From Ottowia beijingensis (GTDB lineage: Bacteria; Pseudomonadota; Gammaproteobacteria; Burkholderiales; Burkholderiaceae_C), in NCBI RefSeq assembly GCF_013423955.1, contig NZ_JACCKX010000001.1, forward strand, positions 1 through 64,000: a DNA stretch of 64,000 nucleotides, in the 5' to 3' direction. This document shows positions 16,930-26,401 of the stretch, one piece after another. The position numbers were made by a program, and so were the translations under genes. How positions within the stretch are numbered: position 1 is the stretch's first letter; the number at the start of each line of letters is the position of its first letter. The notes beneath the pieces were generated by a model. It was not told the DNA's origin. It saw only the letters and a list, made by a program, of their open reading frames with translations, and ran no database searches.

Positions 16930-17923
16930 ATGACAAATTTGAAGAAAACACGGTTGACTGCCGACGACATCAGCGGCGCATGGACCATCATGCCAACACC
17001 TGCAACTCCAGACGCTTCCGACTGGCGCGTTCAACACACGGTCGATCTGGACGAAACGGCCCGCATCGTCGAGGCACTAATCAGTGCGGGCGTGGACGGC
17101 ATCATCAGCAATGGCACGTTTGGTGAATGTGCCACCCTGACATGGGACGAAAAACGCGACTTTATCGCTACTGTAGTCGAGACTGCACGTGGCCGCGTGC
17201 CGTTCTTCTGCGGCACAACAGCCTTACATACCCGCGAGGTCATCCGCCAGACTCGGGAAGCCATGGACATTGGCGCAAGCGGAACCATGTTGGGCGTTCC
17301 GATGTGGTGCAAGATGGAAGTTCCAACTGCAGTACAGTTCTATCGCGACGTCTCAGAGGCAGTACCCGAGGCAGCCATCGCCATTTATGCGAACCCGGAG
17401 GCTTTCAAGTTCGATTTTCCGCGGCCGTTCTGGGCGCAGGTGTCGAACATTCCTCAAGTAGTTGCCGCCAAGTACCTTGGAATTGGCATGCTCGATCTCG
17501 ACCTGAAACTGGCGCCGAGCATCCGCTTCCTTCCGCACGAGGACGATTACTACGCAGCTGCGCGGATCGATCCTGAGCGCATGACCGCCTTCTGGTCTAG
17601 TGGCCCATGTGTGGCCCCGCTACGGCGATGCGCCTGCGTGACGTCGTGGCCGAAGCAAAACGAACCGGGAATTGGACCGACGCCAAAGGGATCTCTGATG
17701 CCATGCGGCAAGCAGATTTGTCGCTCTTTCCTCGCGGAGATTTTTCGGAGTTCTCCAAGTACAACATTGGCTTGAGAAGGCCCGCATGGACGCTGCAGGC
17801 TGGCTCAAGGCCGGCCCATGCCGTCCGCCGTATCACATAGTCCCAGAAGAATACTTGGCTGGCGCTCGGAAATCCGGTGAAGCCTGGGCCGCGCTGCATG
17901 CGCGCTACGCAAAGCAGGCCTGA
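16930..17923 (+). CDS. nahE: trans-o-Hydroxybenzylidenepyruvate hydratase-aldolase, frame broken
   Basis: A class I aldolase of the DapA superfamily, about 331 residues after indels near 17605 and 17775. It begins [20 protein letters not shown]. The hydratase-aldolase marker [12 protein letters not shown], the substrate motif [20 protein letters not shown] and the Schiff-base lysine in [11 protein letters not shown] fit NahE and differ from plain dihydrodipicolinate synthases. It splits hydroxybenzylidenepyruvate into salicylaldehyde and pyruvate, feeding NahF. The C-terminus ends [20 protein letters not shown]. It lies 20 bases after nahF and 18 before nahD, in one operon. Confidence 0.85.
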
Positions 17924-17941
17924 AACGGCGCGGTGAGCGCC

Positions 17942-18577
17942 ATGAACAAGAAAGCTCACGAGCAGATAACCGCACATGGAAATGTGCAGGTTCGTTTCTA
18001 TTTTGACTTTCTCAGTCCTTATGCTTATTTGGCGCAACATCGCCTGAAGAATCTATCTGCCAGTCATGGCTGGCAGATAGATTTTCGGAGCATAGACCTG
18101 AGTCATGCCAAGAGGGCCATTGGCAATGTAGGGCCTGCCAACCGCGACATGCCAGTGAAACTAACTTATCTTGCCAAGGATTTGTCGCGTTGGGCTGACC
18201 TTTACGGCATTCCATTGACGTTCCCGCCAAACTACAACAGTAGCAGCCTGAATGTTGGCTTGTACTACGAACCATGTAAGGGTTGCGAGGCCGAATATGT
18301 AGGTACAGCCTACGGTCTCGTCTGGGGTCTCGGACTAGCACCGGATGACCCAAAAACCCTCGCGTCAGTAGCCCACCACATGAACTGGGATTCTGATGAT
18401 TTCATCGAGTTCACCCAAAGCGAACCAGGACTGCAGGCGTACCGTAAGTCCACCGAGGACGCTATCGCGCAACACGTTTTTGGAGTACCCACCATGGCCG
18501 TGGGAAATGAGATGTGGTGGGGCAACGATCGCCTGTTCCTACTTGAAGAACACTTAATGAAGGAGACATCAAAATGA
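17942..18577 (+). CDS. nahD: 2-Hydroxychromene-2-carboxylate isomerase
   Basis: An intact frame of 211 residues, starting MNKKAHEQITAHGNVQVRFY. It belongs to the DsbA/GST-kappa thioredoxin-fold family: the N-terminal VRFYFDFLSPYAYLAQHRLK carries the active-site serine in place of a cysteine. The cis-proline region is VFGVPTMAVGNEMWWGNDRL. The enzyme isomerises 2-hydroxychromene-2-carboxylate to hydroxybenzylidenepyruvate with glutathione, the substrate of NahE. Its TGA overlaps the ATG of the first Bug receptor. Its base composition is lower in GC than the chromosome's. Confidence 0.88.
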   Translation: MNKKAHEQITAHGNVQVRFYFDFLSPYAYLAQHRLKNLSASHGWQIDFRSIDLSHAKRAIGNVGPANRDMPVKLTYLAKDLSRWADLYGIPLTFPPNYNSSSLNVGLYYEPCKGCEAEYVGTAYGLVWGLGLAPDDPKTLASVAHHMNWDSDDFIEFTQSEPGLQAYRKSTEDAIAQHVFGVPTMAVGNEMWWGNDRLFLLEEHLMKETSK

Positions 18578-19568
18578 CACATTTGACAATGACCCGCCGT
18601 CATGCATTGACCAGCATTGGGATGCTCGCCGCAGGCACCATACCGACTCTCGCCCACGCCGAACCACCGGTCGGCATGGCCACCATCGTAGTCGGTCTCG
18701 CTGCAGGTGGCGCCACTGATGCGGCCGCCCGCAGGTTAGCTGAGGGCATCCGCGGCAACTATGCGAAGACTGTTGTCGTAGAAAACCGCACTGGTGCAGG
18801 CGCACGCTTAGCCATCCAACATGTAAAGGCAGCCGCCCCCAACGGCAGCACGCTGCTGCTGACGCCAGCTTCCATGATGGCGATCTACCCCCACACCTAT
18901 AAGGATCTTGCCTACGACCCAGTAAAGGACTTGGTTTCTGTTGCCCTCGTGTCGACTTCTGAACTCGGCTATGGCGTCGGCTCTGCAGTGCCAGAGTCTG
19001 TAAAAACCATGGCGGATTACCAGGCATGGATCAAGACTTCGGAGGCTGCTGCAACATTCGGGCACGGCGCCACCGGATCTGGACCACACTTCCTCGGAGA
19101 ACTGCTGGGCCGACTGTCGGGCGTGAAAATGACGCAGACAGGCTATCGCGGCTCGCAACCAGCGCTACTGGATCTGCTAGGCGGACACATTCCCGCAGTG
19201 GCAGCGCCCCTTGGCGAATTCCTGCCCCACATGAAGAGCGGAAAATCCGAATGCTGGCCGTCACCGGCAAGGCGCGGTCACGCTTTCTGCCGGATGCACC
19301 GACGTTCAAGGAACTGGGCATTGCACTCAGCGACATGACTGAGTGGTTTGGCGTCTTTGCACCAGCAGGCACCCCGGACAAGCTGGTGCAACAAGCGAAT
19401 GCTGCAATCAAGGCCGCTCTGACTAACACCGAGCTCGTAAATGCCTATGGGCAAATGGGCATGGAGGCAATCTGGAGCTCCTCGGCAGACTTGGCTGCGC
19501 GCCTGAACTCAGACCTCCAGCGCTGGCGCGGCGTGGTGAAGCAAATTGGATTCACCGCCCAATCATGA
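18574..19568 (+). CDS. Bug/TctC-family periplasmic solute receptor 1, frame broken
   Basis: About 331 residues with one indel near 19247. A twin-arginine-like or Sec signal is visible at the start (TMTRRHALTSIGMLAAGTIP, cleavage near AHA-EP). The mature part shows Bug hallmarks: AAGGATDAAARRLAEGIRGN, VVVENRTGAGARLAIQHVKA, LAYDPVKDLVSVALVSTSEL, GYRGSQPALLDLLGGHIPAV and the C-terminal WRGVVKQIGFTAQS. Bug proteins capture carboxylates for tripartite tricarboxylate transporters, but no TctA/TctB genes are here. Overlap with nahD suggests it serves an aromatic acid substrate. No ligand can be named. Confidence 0.85.
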
Positions 19569-19585
19569 GAGGAGACTTCAGCAGA

Positions 19586-20573
19586 ATGCTCAACCGACGT
19601 TCGATAATTCATTCAATCGGCGCTATCGTCGCACTTGGTTCCACATCCCGCGCAATGGCGCAAGGGACAAGTGTGCTGAAGGTGATCAACGGGTTCCCGG
19701 CGGGTGGCGTTGTCGACACGGTCAGCCGACGTGTTGGTGAAGGCATGGTCAATGCGGGTTACGCAAATTCAGTGGTCGTTGACAACCGGTCAGGCGCTGG
19801 AGGGCGCATCGCCTGCACGGCTATCAAGACCGCCGCGCCCGACGGCCACACTCTGCTGCTGACACCCGACACGGTGTTGTCGCTTTACCCGTTCATATAC
19901 AACAAGCTCGACTACGATCCTTTCAGAGACTTCCTCCCAATCTCCGTTGGGGCATTGACCACAGATGCTCTGGCAGTTGGACCCATGGTGCCGGATCAGG
20001 TCAAGACACTGAGAGACTACATGGCCTGGGCGAAGGCCAACCCACAGCAGGCAAGTTTCGGCTCTCCGGGCACGGGCTCCCCTTGCATTTGCTCGGATCA
20101 TTGCTGAGCAGAGAAGCAGGAGTCCCACTTACCCATGTGGCTTACCGTGGGGCGGCGCCTGGTGTAGCCGATTTGGTCGGAGGGCAGATCAGCGCCATGA
20201 TCGCCCCAACGGGAAATTTCTTGAGCTTTCAGCGATCGGGTAAGTTGCGGCTTCTAGCCACATCAGGCGTGCGACGCACACCGTTCACACCAGAAACCCC
20301 CACCTTCGCCGAACAGAAATTTGGTGACGGCTATCCTGCCGAGGAGCAGTGGTTCGGCTTCTTCGCCCCGGCGTCTACACCTGATGACCTGATAGCGAAG
20401 GCAAACAAGAGCATCATCCAGTCCCTAGGAAGCAGGAATGTAGCCGAATCACTTGCCAGCTTCGGCCTTGTCGCAAAGGGTTCCAGCGCTGCCGAGATGA
20501 GCGAAAGCCTTCGAAAACAGCACGACGTCTGGGGTCGGTTGGTCAAAAACTCGGATTTACGGCGGAATCGTGA
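19586..20573 (+). CDS. Bug/TctC-family periplasmic solute receptor 2, frame broken
   Basis: About 329 residues after two indels, near 20085 and in the A-run at 20544-20548. I chose the ATG at 19586 (MLNRRSIIHSIGAIVALGST) because GGAG lies 12 bases before it. The signal peptide ends near SRAMAQ. Bug motifs: VINGFPAGGVVDTVSRRVGE, VVVDNRSGAGGRIACTAIKT, YRGAAPGVADLVGGQISAMI. Adding one A restores the usual C-terminus KKLGFTAES and a TGA at 20571-20573, a clear example of homopolymer undercalling. It is a paralogue of the preceding gene. Confidence 0.85.
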
Positions 20574-20725
20574 CAAGACCTATTCGCAAATTATTTGCGC
20601 AGCTCGAGATGCGAAAGAGCGGTATTCCGTTCATCAACACGCGGGACGGCTTCCTGGCATACATCAAGTGCCAGCAGCATTGGGCCAAGGTAATTGCTGA
20701 AGCCAAGCTTGAAAAGCTGGACTAA
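20570..20725 (+). pseudogene. Possible C-terminal remnant of a third Bug receptor
   Basis: A 51-residue frame from a GTG that overlaps the previous stop. Its end, FLAYIKCQQHWAKVIAEAKL, resembles the last helix of Bug receptors (typically ...W-x-K-V-I-x-x-A-x-x-x-x-x-D). It may be the stump of a third receptor removed by deletion, or simply a short open frame. Too short to settle. Confidence 0.35.
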
Positions 20726-20746
20726 CCCTTGCTTTAACGGCACTCG

Positions 20747-20788
20747 AGCCCGGAATGAGGAGCGTACAACTCGCCTTCCGGGCTTTTT
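20747..20788 (+). terminator. Rho-independent terminator of the catabolic operon
   Basis: AGCCCGGAA (20747-20755) pairs with TTCCGGGCT (20776-20784) around a 20-base loop and is followed by TTTT. It sits 22 bases after the last readable frame of the nah-type operon and marks its end. Confidence 0.8.
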
Positions 20789-20832
20789 ATGGGTCTTGCT
20801 GCGCAAGCTACTGATTCCCGAGTGGAGTCGTC

Positions 20833-21801
20833 CTAACTGTCGCATCCCGGACGATCATATGGTCGCTTGTTAAACAGATGCGGGTGCGACTGATACCACT
20901 GTTTCATGGCCTGCATGGGCGTACTGCTCTTGAGCGCTGATTGCGGCAATTGGTGGTTGTACAGCGCCACATAGCGCAACAAGGTTTGCTCCATGTCCTC
21001 GCGGCTGTTGAACCTGTGGGTCTTCAGGACGTCTGCAATACGCCCATTGAACCGCTCCACCATACCGTTGGTTCTCGGTGTTCTGGGCTTGGTCAGCCGG
21101 TGCTCTATGCCCAGCTCCTGGCACAGTTGATCGAACTCATGGTTGCCGCTGGGTTCGCGTTCCCGGCTGGCAAACAGGCGGTCTGTGAACTCCTTGCCGT
21201 TGTCGGTCAGCAGCTTGGTGATCCTGAGTGGACAGGCCTTGTGCAATGCCTTCAGGAAGGCTTGCGCACTGGCGGCCGTCTTGTTGGTCTTGAGCTGCAC
21301 AAACACCCAGCGCGTAGCCCGATCAATGGCCACGAACAGATAGCGCCTGCTGCTCGTCCTGCATCTGGGGCAGGTACTTCACATCCATGTGCACATAGCC
21401 AGCTCGTAGCTCTTGAAGGCCTTGTGTGCTACCGCAGCCTCCTGGGGTTTGAGGGCGTTGAGGTTGCCCGCGCCATGGCGGCGCAGACAGCGGTCCAAGC
21501 CAGAGCGTGAGACATGGGGGCAAATGAACTCGCGCGTGACCGCCAGCAGGTCATCCAGGGGCAGCAGCAGGGTACGCCTGAGGTGGAGCACCACGGTCTC
21601 TTGCGCAGGCGTGAGCACGGTCTGCAGGTGATGGGCCGTATGCGAGCGGTCTGCAAAAACATCGCGCTTCTTCCATTTGTAAACCGTCTGCTCAGTGATC
21701 CCGAAGCGCAGGGCCAGGACGTTGGCTGGCTCGTTGCTGGCTGCGATCTCGGCACGCACCGCGGGCGTGGTGCGGGCGTTCTTGTGCAGGGCAATCAACA
21801 T
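20833..21801 (-). CDS. IS481-family transposase, frame broken
   Basis: About 322 residues, broken by indels between 21330 and 21385. It starts MLIALHKNARTTPAVRAEIA. The helix-turn-helix ANVLALRFGITEQTVYKWKK, the first catalytic Asp in GYVHMDVKYLPQ, the second in KLLTDNGKEFTDRLFASRER and the Glu in NGMVERFNGRIADVLKTHRF make an intact DDE set. IS481 transposases are single-gene relatives of IS3 OrfB. Confidence 0.82.
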
Positions 21802-21902
21802 GGCTTTACTCCTGGGTAGATTGCAAGGACTCTATCAACTCTTGCAGGACCGCTCTGGCCATGAAGAGAGGATAAGAACTCCACTTTTCAGGGGCAACCT
21901 CA
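20833..21902 (-). mobile_element. IS481-family insertion sequence (ends not certain)
   Basis: It contains one IS481-type transposase reading leftward. The right border, 21872-21902, carries TGAGGTTGCCCCTGAAAA on the minus strand, a sequence nearly identical to the left end of the IS3 copy at 10444. The left border probably lies at 20812-20833, where TGATTCCCGAGTGGAGT shows partial symmetry with it. No target duplication was found, so the ends are provisional. Confidence 0.6.
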
Positions 21903-22772
21903 GCTGGAGGTCAGCGCGAGCGGGTACTTCAACTGGCTGCGCCGGCGTGAGTCTGGCCACGGTGGACCTGCCCGGCGTCACAGCGACGAAGCCCTGCTGG
22001 CGTACATGCGCGCCATCCACGCCGAGGTGAAGGGGAATACGGCTGGCCACGCATGCACAAGGAACTGCTGGCCCGGGGCATCCGAGTGGGCAAAGACCGG
22101 GTGCGCAAGCTCATGCAGCAGCACGGCATCAGGGCCAAGACCAAACGCAAGTTCGTGGTGACCACCGATAGCCGCCACAGCCTGCCGGTGGCGCCCGACT
22201 TGGTACAGCGGCGCTTCAACCCCGAGGCGCCCAACCAGCTCTGGAGTGGCGACATCACCTACATCCAAACCGACGAGGGCTGGCTGTACCTGGCTGCGGT
22301 CATCGACCTGTTCAACCGTCAGGTGGTGGGCTGGAGCCTGCAGCCGCACATGCAGGCCAGCCTGGTCAAGGACGCGCTGGCCATGGCGTGGTGGCGCCGC
22401 AGGCCGCCTCCTGGGCTGATATTCCACAGCGACCGGGGCAGCCAGTATTGCAGCCATGAGTTCCAGGATGCCTTGAAGGGCTGGGGCATGCGTTCATCGA
22501 TGAGCAGAAAGGGTAACTGTTGGGACAACGCACCGACCGAGAGCTTCTGGGGCCGGCTGAAAACAGCCAGCGTACATGGGTGCAAATTCGCTACCCGTGA
22601 GCAGGCCAGGCAGGCGGTGATGGACTGGATGGCCTTCTACAATCACCGCAGGCTGCATTCGTCGCTGGGCTACCTCAGCCCGATGCAGTACGAGCAGCGC
22701 TGGTACGAGGCACAGCGTAAAAAGGCCGCGTGAACCGTGGGTTAAGAGCTACACGAAACAGGGGCAAGGTCA
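21903..22772 (+). mobile_element. IS3-family copy 2, 5' truncated
   Basis: It repeats the IS3 copy at about 10873-11742 with only scattered base differences and ends in the same terminal repeat (GGGGCAAGGTCA, 22761-22772). It lacks orfA and the left end; homology begins at CTGGAGGTCAGCG, immediately next to the IS481 border. Its right flank TCC matches the left flank of the complete copy, making it the right arm of the composite unit. Confidence 0.85.
21909..22733 (+). pseudogene. Truncated IS3-family OrfB
   Basis: The OrfB sequence from EVSASGYFNWLRRRE onward, with the same indel near 22042 as in the complete copy. The catalytic region is whole (WSGDITYIQTDEGWLYLAAV, FHSDRGSQY, NAPTESFWGRLKTASVHGCK), but the start codon and N-terminus are missing, so it is unlikely to be expressed as an active transposase. 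Confidence 0.8.
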
Positions 22773-23350
22773 TCCCTCACGTCCTTCTCGCAGCAGTCGT
22801 AGAGGATCATCGTTTTGACGAGCAAGTCCTGGTTGCGCTTGCCAGCGATCCAGCCACGGCGCTTCAGCTCCCTGCCAATGTCCCTCAGCTTCTCTTCTCT
22901 GGTCCGGGCGTTCGGCCGGCCGCGCTTGGCGTTTTTGCGTTGAGCCTGGCGGTGCACAGCGGGGCTCAGGTACTTGGTCGCATCGAACTGCACGATCCGA
23001 TCCACCGCTGCGACGAGATCGTGCACGGCCAGAAGGAGGCCCAGCGGAGCCGTGATTTCCTCGTCGCCGTGCGTGAGAAAAAGTATCCCCAGTGGGCGCG
23101 CCCCGAGGTCACCCAGCGCACCAGCCCCGTAGAGACTCTTCTTGGAGAGTTGCCGATAAGCGCTCGTCAGGCGCGGCACCGTGGTAACGATTCTGTGCTG
23201 CGCGATCAACTTCTCTACCCGCTGCAAGCATCTGTAATGGTGCAGGCGCATGGCGTAGGGGATTCGATCAACCGCGCGCGCGAGAAACGCTTGTTCCTCT
23301 GCCCACCGCGCAATCATCTCGCTCGGCTTGATGCCCGCTGCCGCAATCAT
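22773..23350 (-). pseudogene. Element gene truncated by the composite unit
   Basis: About 192 residues, starting MIAAAGIKPSEMIARWAEEQ; its ATG overlaps the integrase stop by 4 bp. It continues LHHYRCLQRVEKLIAQHRIV and KRGRPNARTREEKLRDIGRE and breaks at EKDVR where IS3 begins. I do not recognise the family. Joined to 10395-10443 it regains a helix-turn-helix-like C-terminus and a stop, giving about 208 residues. Next to the integrase, it may have been a regulator or recombination accessory. Confidence 0.65.
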
Positions 23351-23758
23351 GCGTGAACCCCTCGCCGAATCGGCGTGACCTTCTCGTTCTTCCCCTGTGC
23401 CACGGCCTTCAGGCGCTTCTCCCAGGACTTGAGCGCCCTCACCTTCTCGGACCAATAGCTGTGCCGGTCGTAGTTCCGGTCCTGCACGCCGCCCAGGCCA
23501 TGGCTGAGCAACTGGCCGCGCACGTCCTTGCTCACGCCCAGGGCGGCCAACTGGGTTTCGCAGGTCCTGCGGATGTCTCGAAGGGAGAACGACGAGCGCG
23601 CCTCTTCGGCTTTGACCATGGCCTTCGACATTTCCGTGACCGCCGCCGAAAGCGTGTCGACACTGACCGGGATCGCCTTGCCGTGCCCGTCATCCATGTT
23701 GGTGAACAGCGGGCCGCTCGGGTGCAGCGCCAGCGCCTCGGCAACGATTTCCTGCGTA
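23347..23758 (-). pseudogene. Integrase, C-terminal part (split by IS21)
   Basis: Catalytic C-terminus of a P4-type tyrosine recombinase: NTQEIVAEALALHPSGPLFT, SLRDIRRTCETQLAALGVSK with the catalytic Arg of RxxxxT, then LLSHGLGGVQDRNYDRHSYW with the H and nucleophile Tyr (Y in NYDRHSYW region). The protein ends EKVTPIRRGVHA. The rest of the gene lies at 26402-27410; the IS21-family element sits between. The fragment has no start of its own. Confidence 0.85.
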
Positions 23759-23956
23759 TTCCACGCGATGGCGGACACGATTCCATGCTGATGGCGGACA
23801 GTGTTCCAGCGTGATGGCGGACAGTGTTCCACGCTGAAGGCGGACAGCATTCCAAACTGATGGCGGACACCTGCGGGGTGTTCTGAGTGACCCGAACGCG
23901 GCATACGCTGCCCGGTTTTTTGACCGGAACCAGCGATGCCCACACCCAGGGTCACC

Positions 23957-25480
23957 ATGAGCAAACTACGACACACACTGCAACTGCTGCACCGCGGGGC
24001 CTTGAGCACCCGTCAAATCGGTGCCGCCCTCGGCATCTCCAAATCCACTGTCAGCGAGATAGCCAGCTACGCGCGCGTGGCCGGCGTGGACTGGGCACTG
24101 GCCCAGAGCCTGAACGACGACGAACTCCAGGCCCGGCTCTACAAGCCACCCGTGGCGCGCGAGTCCCGGCACCTTGAACCCGACCACGCCCACATCCACC
24201 GCGAACTGCGCCGACCTGGCGTGACGCTGCAGTTGCTTTGGGAGGAATACCAGCAACAGCACAGCGGGCAGGCGTACAAGTACAGCGCCTTCTGCGAGAA
24301 GTACAAGGCCTGGGCCCGGCGCCTGCAGCGCTCCATGCGCCAGACCCACACGGGCGGTGACAAGCTCTTTGTGGACTACGCCGGCCAGACCGTTCCCGTG
24401 GTGGATGCCGACACTGGCGAGATACGCCAGGCCCAGGTCTTCGTGGCCGTGCTGGGCGCATCGAACTACACCTACGCCTGCGCCACCGCCAGCCAGAAGG
24501 CCACCGACTGGGTGGCCAGCATCATTAGCGCGCTGGAGTTCATCGGCGGCGTGCCCCGCCTGCTGGTGCCTGACCAGCCGCGCGCCCTCATGGCCCGACC
24601 CGACCGTTACGAGCCCACCGCGCACCGCCTGCTCGAAGAGCTCTGTGCGCACTACAGCCTGGCCGTGATGCCCGCGCGCCCGGCCAAGCCACGCGACAAA
24701 CCCAAGGTGGAGGTCGCTGTGCAGGTGGTCGAGCGCTGGATTCTGGCCAGGCTGCGCCACCAGACCTTCTTCAGCCTGGCCGAGCTCAACCGGGCGATTG
24801 CCGCCTTGCTGGTGGACTTGAACCAGCGCGCGTTCAAGAAGCTGCCGGGCAACCGCACCAGCGCCTTCGCCGAACTCGACCGGCCAGCCCTGCGCCCCCT
24901 GCCGCCGGTGCGCATGCCCATCGCGCGCTTCAAACCCGCCCGCGTCAACATCGATTACCACGTTGAGCTCGATGGCCACTACTACTCGGTGCCCCACGCC
25001 CTGGTGGGTGAGCCGGTGGAGTTGCGCATCACGGCCGGCACGCTCGAAGTCCTGCACGGCAGCAAACGCGTGGCCGCCCACGCCCTCAATCCCCGACGGG
25101 GTGCACACACCACCACGCCCGAGCACATGCCGGCCTCGCACCGGGCGCACCTGCAGTGGACGCCGGCCAAGCTCATCGCCTGGGGTGAGCGCGTGGGCGC
25201 GGCCACCGCCGCCGTGGTGCGCTGGCAGATGGAGCACCGCCAGCATCCCGAGCAGGGTTACCGCTCCTGTCTGGGCCTCATGCGCCTGGGCCGTGAGTAC
25301 GGGGCTGACCGGCTGGAGGCCGCCTGTGCGCGGGCGCAGTCGATTCGCTCACCGTCCTACAAGAGCATCGCCTCCATCCTGGGCTGCGGCCTGGACCAGC
25401 GGCCGCTGGATGCGCCGATGGCCGCACAGGCGAGCCTGCCGCTGCACGAGAACGTGCGCGGGCCGGGCTACTACCACTGA
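23957..25480 (+). CDS. istA: IS21-family transposase IstA
   Basis: 507 residues, one open frame, from MSKLRHTLQLLHRGALSTRQ; an ATG at 23936 is also in frame. Order: helix-turn-helix (IGAALGISKSTVSEIASYAR), DDE core with LFVDYAGQTVPVVDADTGEI (Asp), GVPRLLVPDQPRALMARPDR (Asp) and KPRDKPKVEVAVQVVERWIL (Glu), then the Mu-transposase-like C-terminal beta barrel (VNIDYHVELDGHYYSVPHAL). IstA cuts and joins the ends, helped by IstB. Full length and intact. Confidence 0.93.
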   Translation: MSKLRHTLQLLHRGALSTRQIGAALGISKSTVSEIASYARVAGVDWALAQSLNDDELQARLYKPPVARESRHLEPDHAHIHRELRRPGVTLQLLWEEYQQQHSGQAYKYSAFCEKYKAWARRLQRSMRQTHTGGDKLFVDYAGQTVPVVDADTGEIRQAQVFVAVLGASNYTYACATASQKATDWVASIISALEFIGGVPRLLVPDQPRALMARPDRYEPTAHRLLEELCAHYSLAVMPARPAKPRDKPKVEVAVQVVERWILARLRHQTFFSLAELNRAIAALLVDLNQRAFKKLPGNRTSAFAELDRPALRPLPPVRMPIARFKPARVNIDYHVELDGHYYSVPHALVGEPVELRITAGTLEVLHGSKRVAAHALNPRRGAHTTTPEHMPASHRAHLQWTPAKLIAWGERVGAATAAVVRWQMEHRQHPEQGYRSCLGLMRLGREYGADRLEAACARAQSIRSPSYKSIASILGCGLDQRPLDAPMAAQASLPLHENVRGPGYYH

Positions 25481-25516
25481 ACTCCAACGTGCAAGCAAAC
25501 CTAACAAGGAAGAACC

Positions 25517-26254
25517 ATGCTCAACGAACAGACCTTGAACCAACTGCGCGCCCTGCGCCTGGACGGCATGGTGGCCGCCCTCAGCGACGCGGCCACCCAC
25601 ATCACGGCCAGCGAGCTGCCCTTTGAACAACGCCTGGCGCTGCTGGTGCAGCGCGAGGTGGACTGGCGTGACAGCAAGCGCCTGGAGCGCCTGTTGAAGG
25701 CGGCCCGCCTGAAGGTCTCCAGTGCCTGCCTGGAGGACATCGACTGGCGCGCCAGCCGGGGCCTGAGCCGAGAGGTCATCACCAGCCTGGCCGGCGGGGA
25801 CTGGCTGCGCCATGGCCACAACGTGCTGCTCACCGGCGCCACCGGGTGCGGCAAGACGTGGCTCGCCTGCGCACTGGGGCAGCAGGCCGCGCGCCTGGGC
25901 TTCTCGGTGCTCTACACCCGCGCGCCACGGCTGCTGCAGGAGCTGCACGTGGCCCACGGCGATGGCAGCCTGGGCAAACGGCTGGCGCAACTGGCGCGGC
26001 TGGACCTGCTCATCCTGGACGACTTCGGCATCGCGCCGATTGCCGCGCACGAGCGAAACGACCTGCTGGAATTGCTGGACGACCGGGTGGGCACGCGCTC
26101 GACGCTCATCACCAGCCAGTTGCCGGTGACGGCCTGGCACGCCTGGCTGGACGAGCCCACGCTGGCCGACGCCATCCTGGACCGCATCGTGCACGGCTCG
26201 CACAAGATAGCCCTCAAGGGCGAGTCGATGCGCAAGCTCACCAAGGCCGTCTGA
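25517..26254 (+). CDS. istB: IS21-family helper ATPase IstB
   Basis: 245 residues, intact. A DnaC/IstB-type AAA+ ATPase: Walker [21 protein letters not shown], Walker [21 protein letters not shown], and the sensor region [16 protein letters not shown]. IstB assembles on DNA and selects the target for IstA. It follows istA by 36 bases with GGAAGAACC as ribosome binding site. Confidence 0.93.
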   Translation: MLNEQTLNQLRALRLDGMVAALSDAATHITASELPFEQRLALLVQREVDWRDSKRLERLLKAARLKVSSACLEDIDWRASRGLSREVITSLAGGDWLRHGHNVLLTGATGCGKTWLACALGQQAARLGFSVLYTRAPRLLQELHVAHGDGSLGKRLAQLARLDLLILDDFGIAPIAAHERNDLLELLDDRVGTRSTLITSQLPVTAWHAWLDEPTLADAILDRIVHGSHKIALKGESMRKLTKAV

Positions 26255-26401
26255 GCCGGCCGCGCCGACCGCCATTCCACGCTGATGGCGGACACTTCGG
26301 CTACGATTTGAGCGTCACTCAGGACACCCGCGCAACGTGTCCGCCATCGCCTGGAACGCTGTCCGCGATGGGAATGGAATCACTGTCCGCCATCAGTGGA
26401 A

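Larger units (their letters stand above)
10444..22772. mobile_element. IS3-bounded composite unit carrying nah-type genes
   Basis: A complete IS3-family element (10444-11742) and a 5'-truncated copy (21903-22772) in the same orientation bound the segment. Outer flanks carry the 3-bp duplication TCC (10441-10443 and 22773-22775). Removing the unit reconnects a split gene. Inside are a LysR regulator, IS30, IS407-group IS, nahF-nahE-nahD-like genes, two Bug receptors and an IS481-family element. Because the right copy lacks its 5' part, the unit may no longer move as a block. Alternatively it grew by stepwise insertions and recombination around a first IS3 copy. Confidence 0.72.
23759..26401 (+). 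mobile_element. IS21-family insertion sequence in the integrase gene
   Basis: 2643 bp with ends TTCCAC...GATGGCGGACA in inverted orientation. Flanks are TGCGTA (23753-23758) and TGCGCA (26402-26407), a 6-bp target duplication with one difference. The left end carries five tandem copies of a roughly 23-base motif (core GATGGCGGACA) and the right end four more, mostly inverted, typical of IS21 transposase-binding repeats. It encodes istA and istB. Confidence 0.9.

Noticed and set aside
16930..17923. Dihydrodipicolinate synthase
   Set aside because: Same superfamily, but the [12 protein letters not shown] segment and the flanking nahF and nahD genes fit the hydratase-aldolase.
15460..20573. Calling nahF, nahE and both Bug genes pseudogenes
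   Set aside because: Each is restored to full length by single-base changes in short runs, the same error seen in essential genes of the window. Real decay cannot be excluded without accurate reads.
23759..23872. Short tandem repeats resembling a CRISPR array
   Set aside because: The 23-base units have almost no spacers and recur inverted at the far end of istA/istB; they are IS21 terminal transposase sites.
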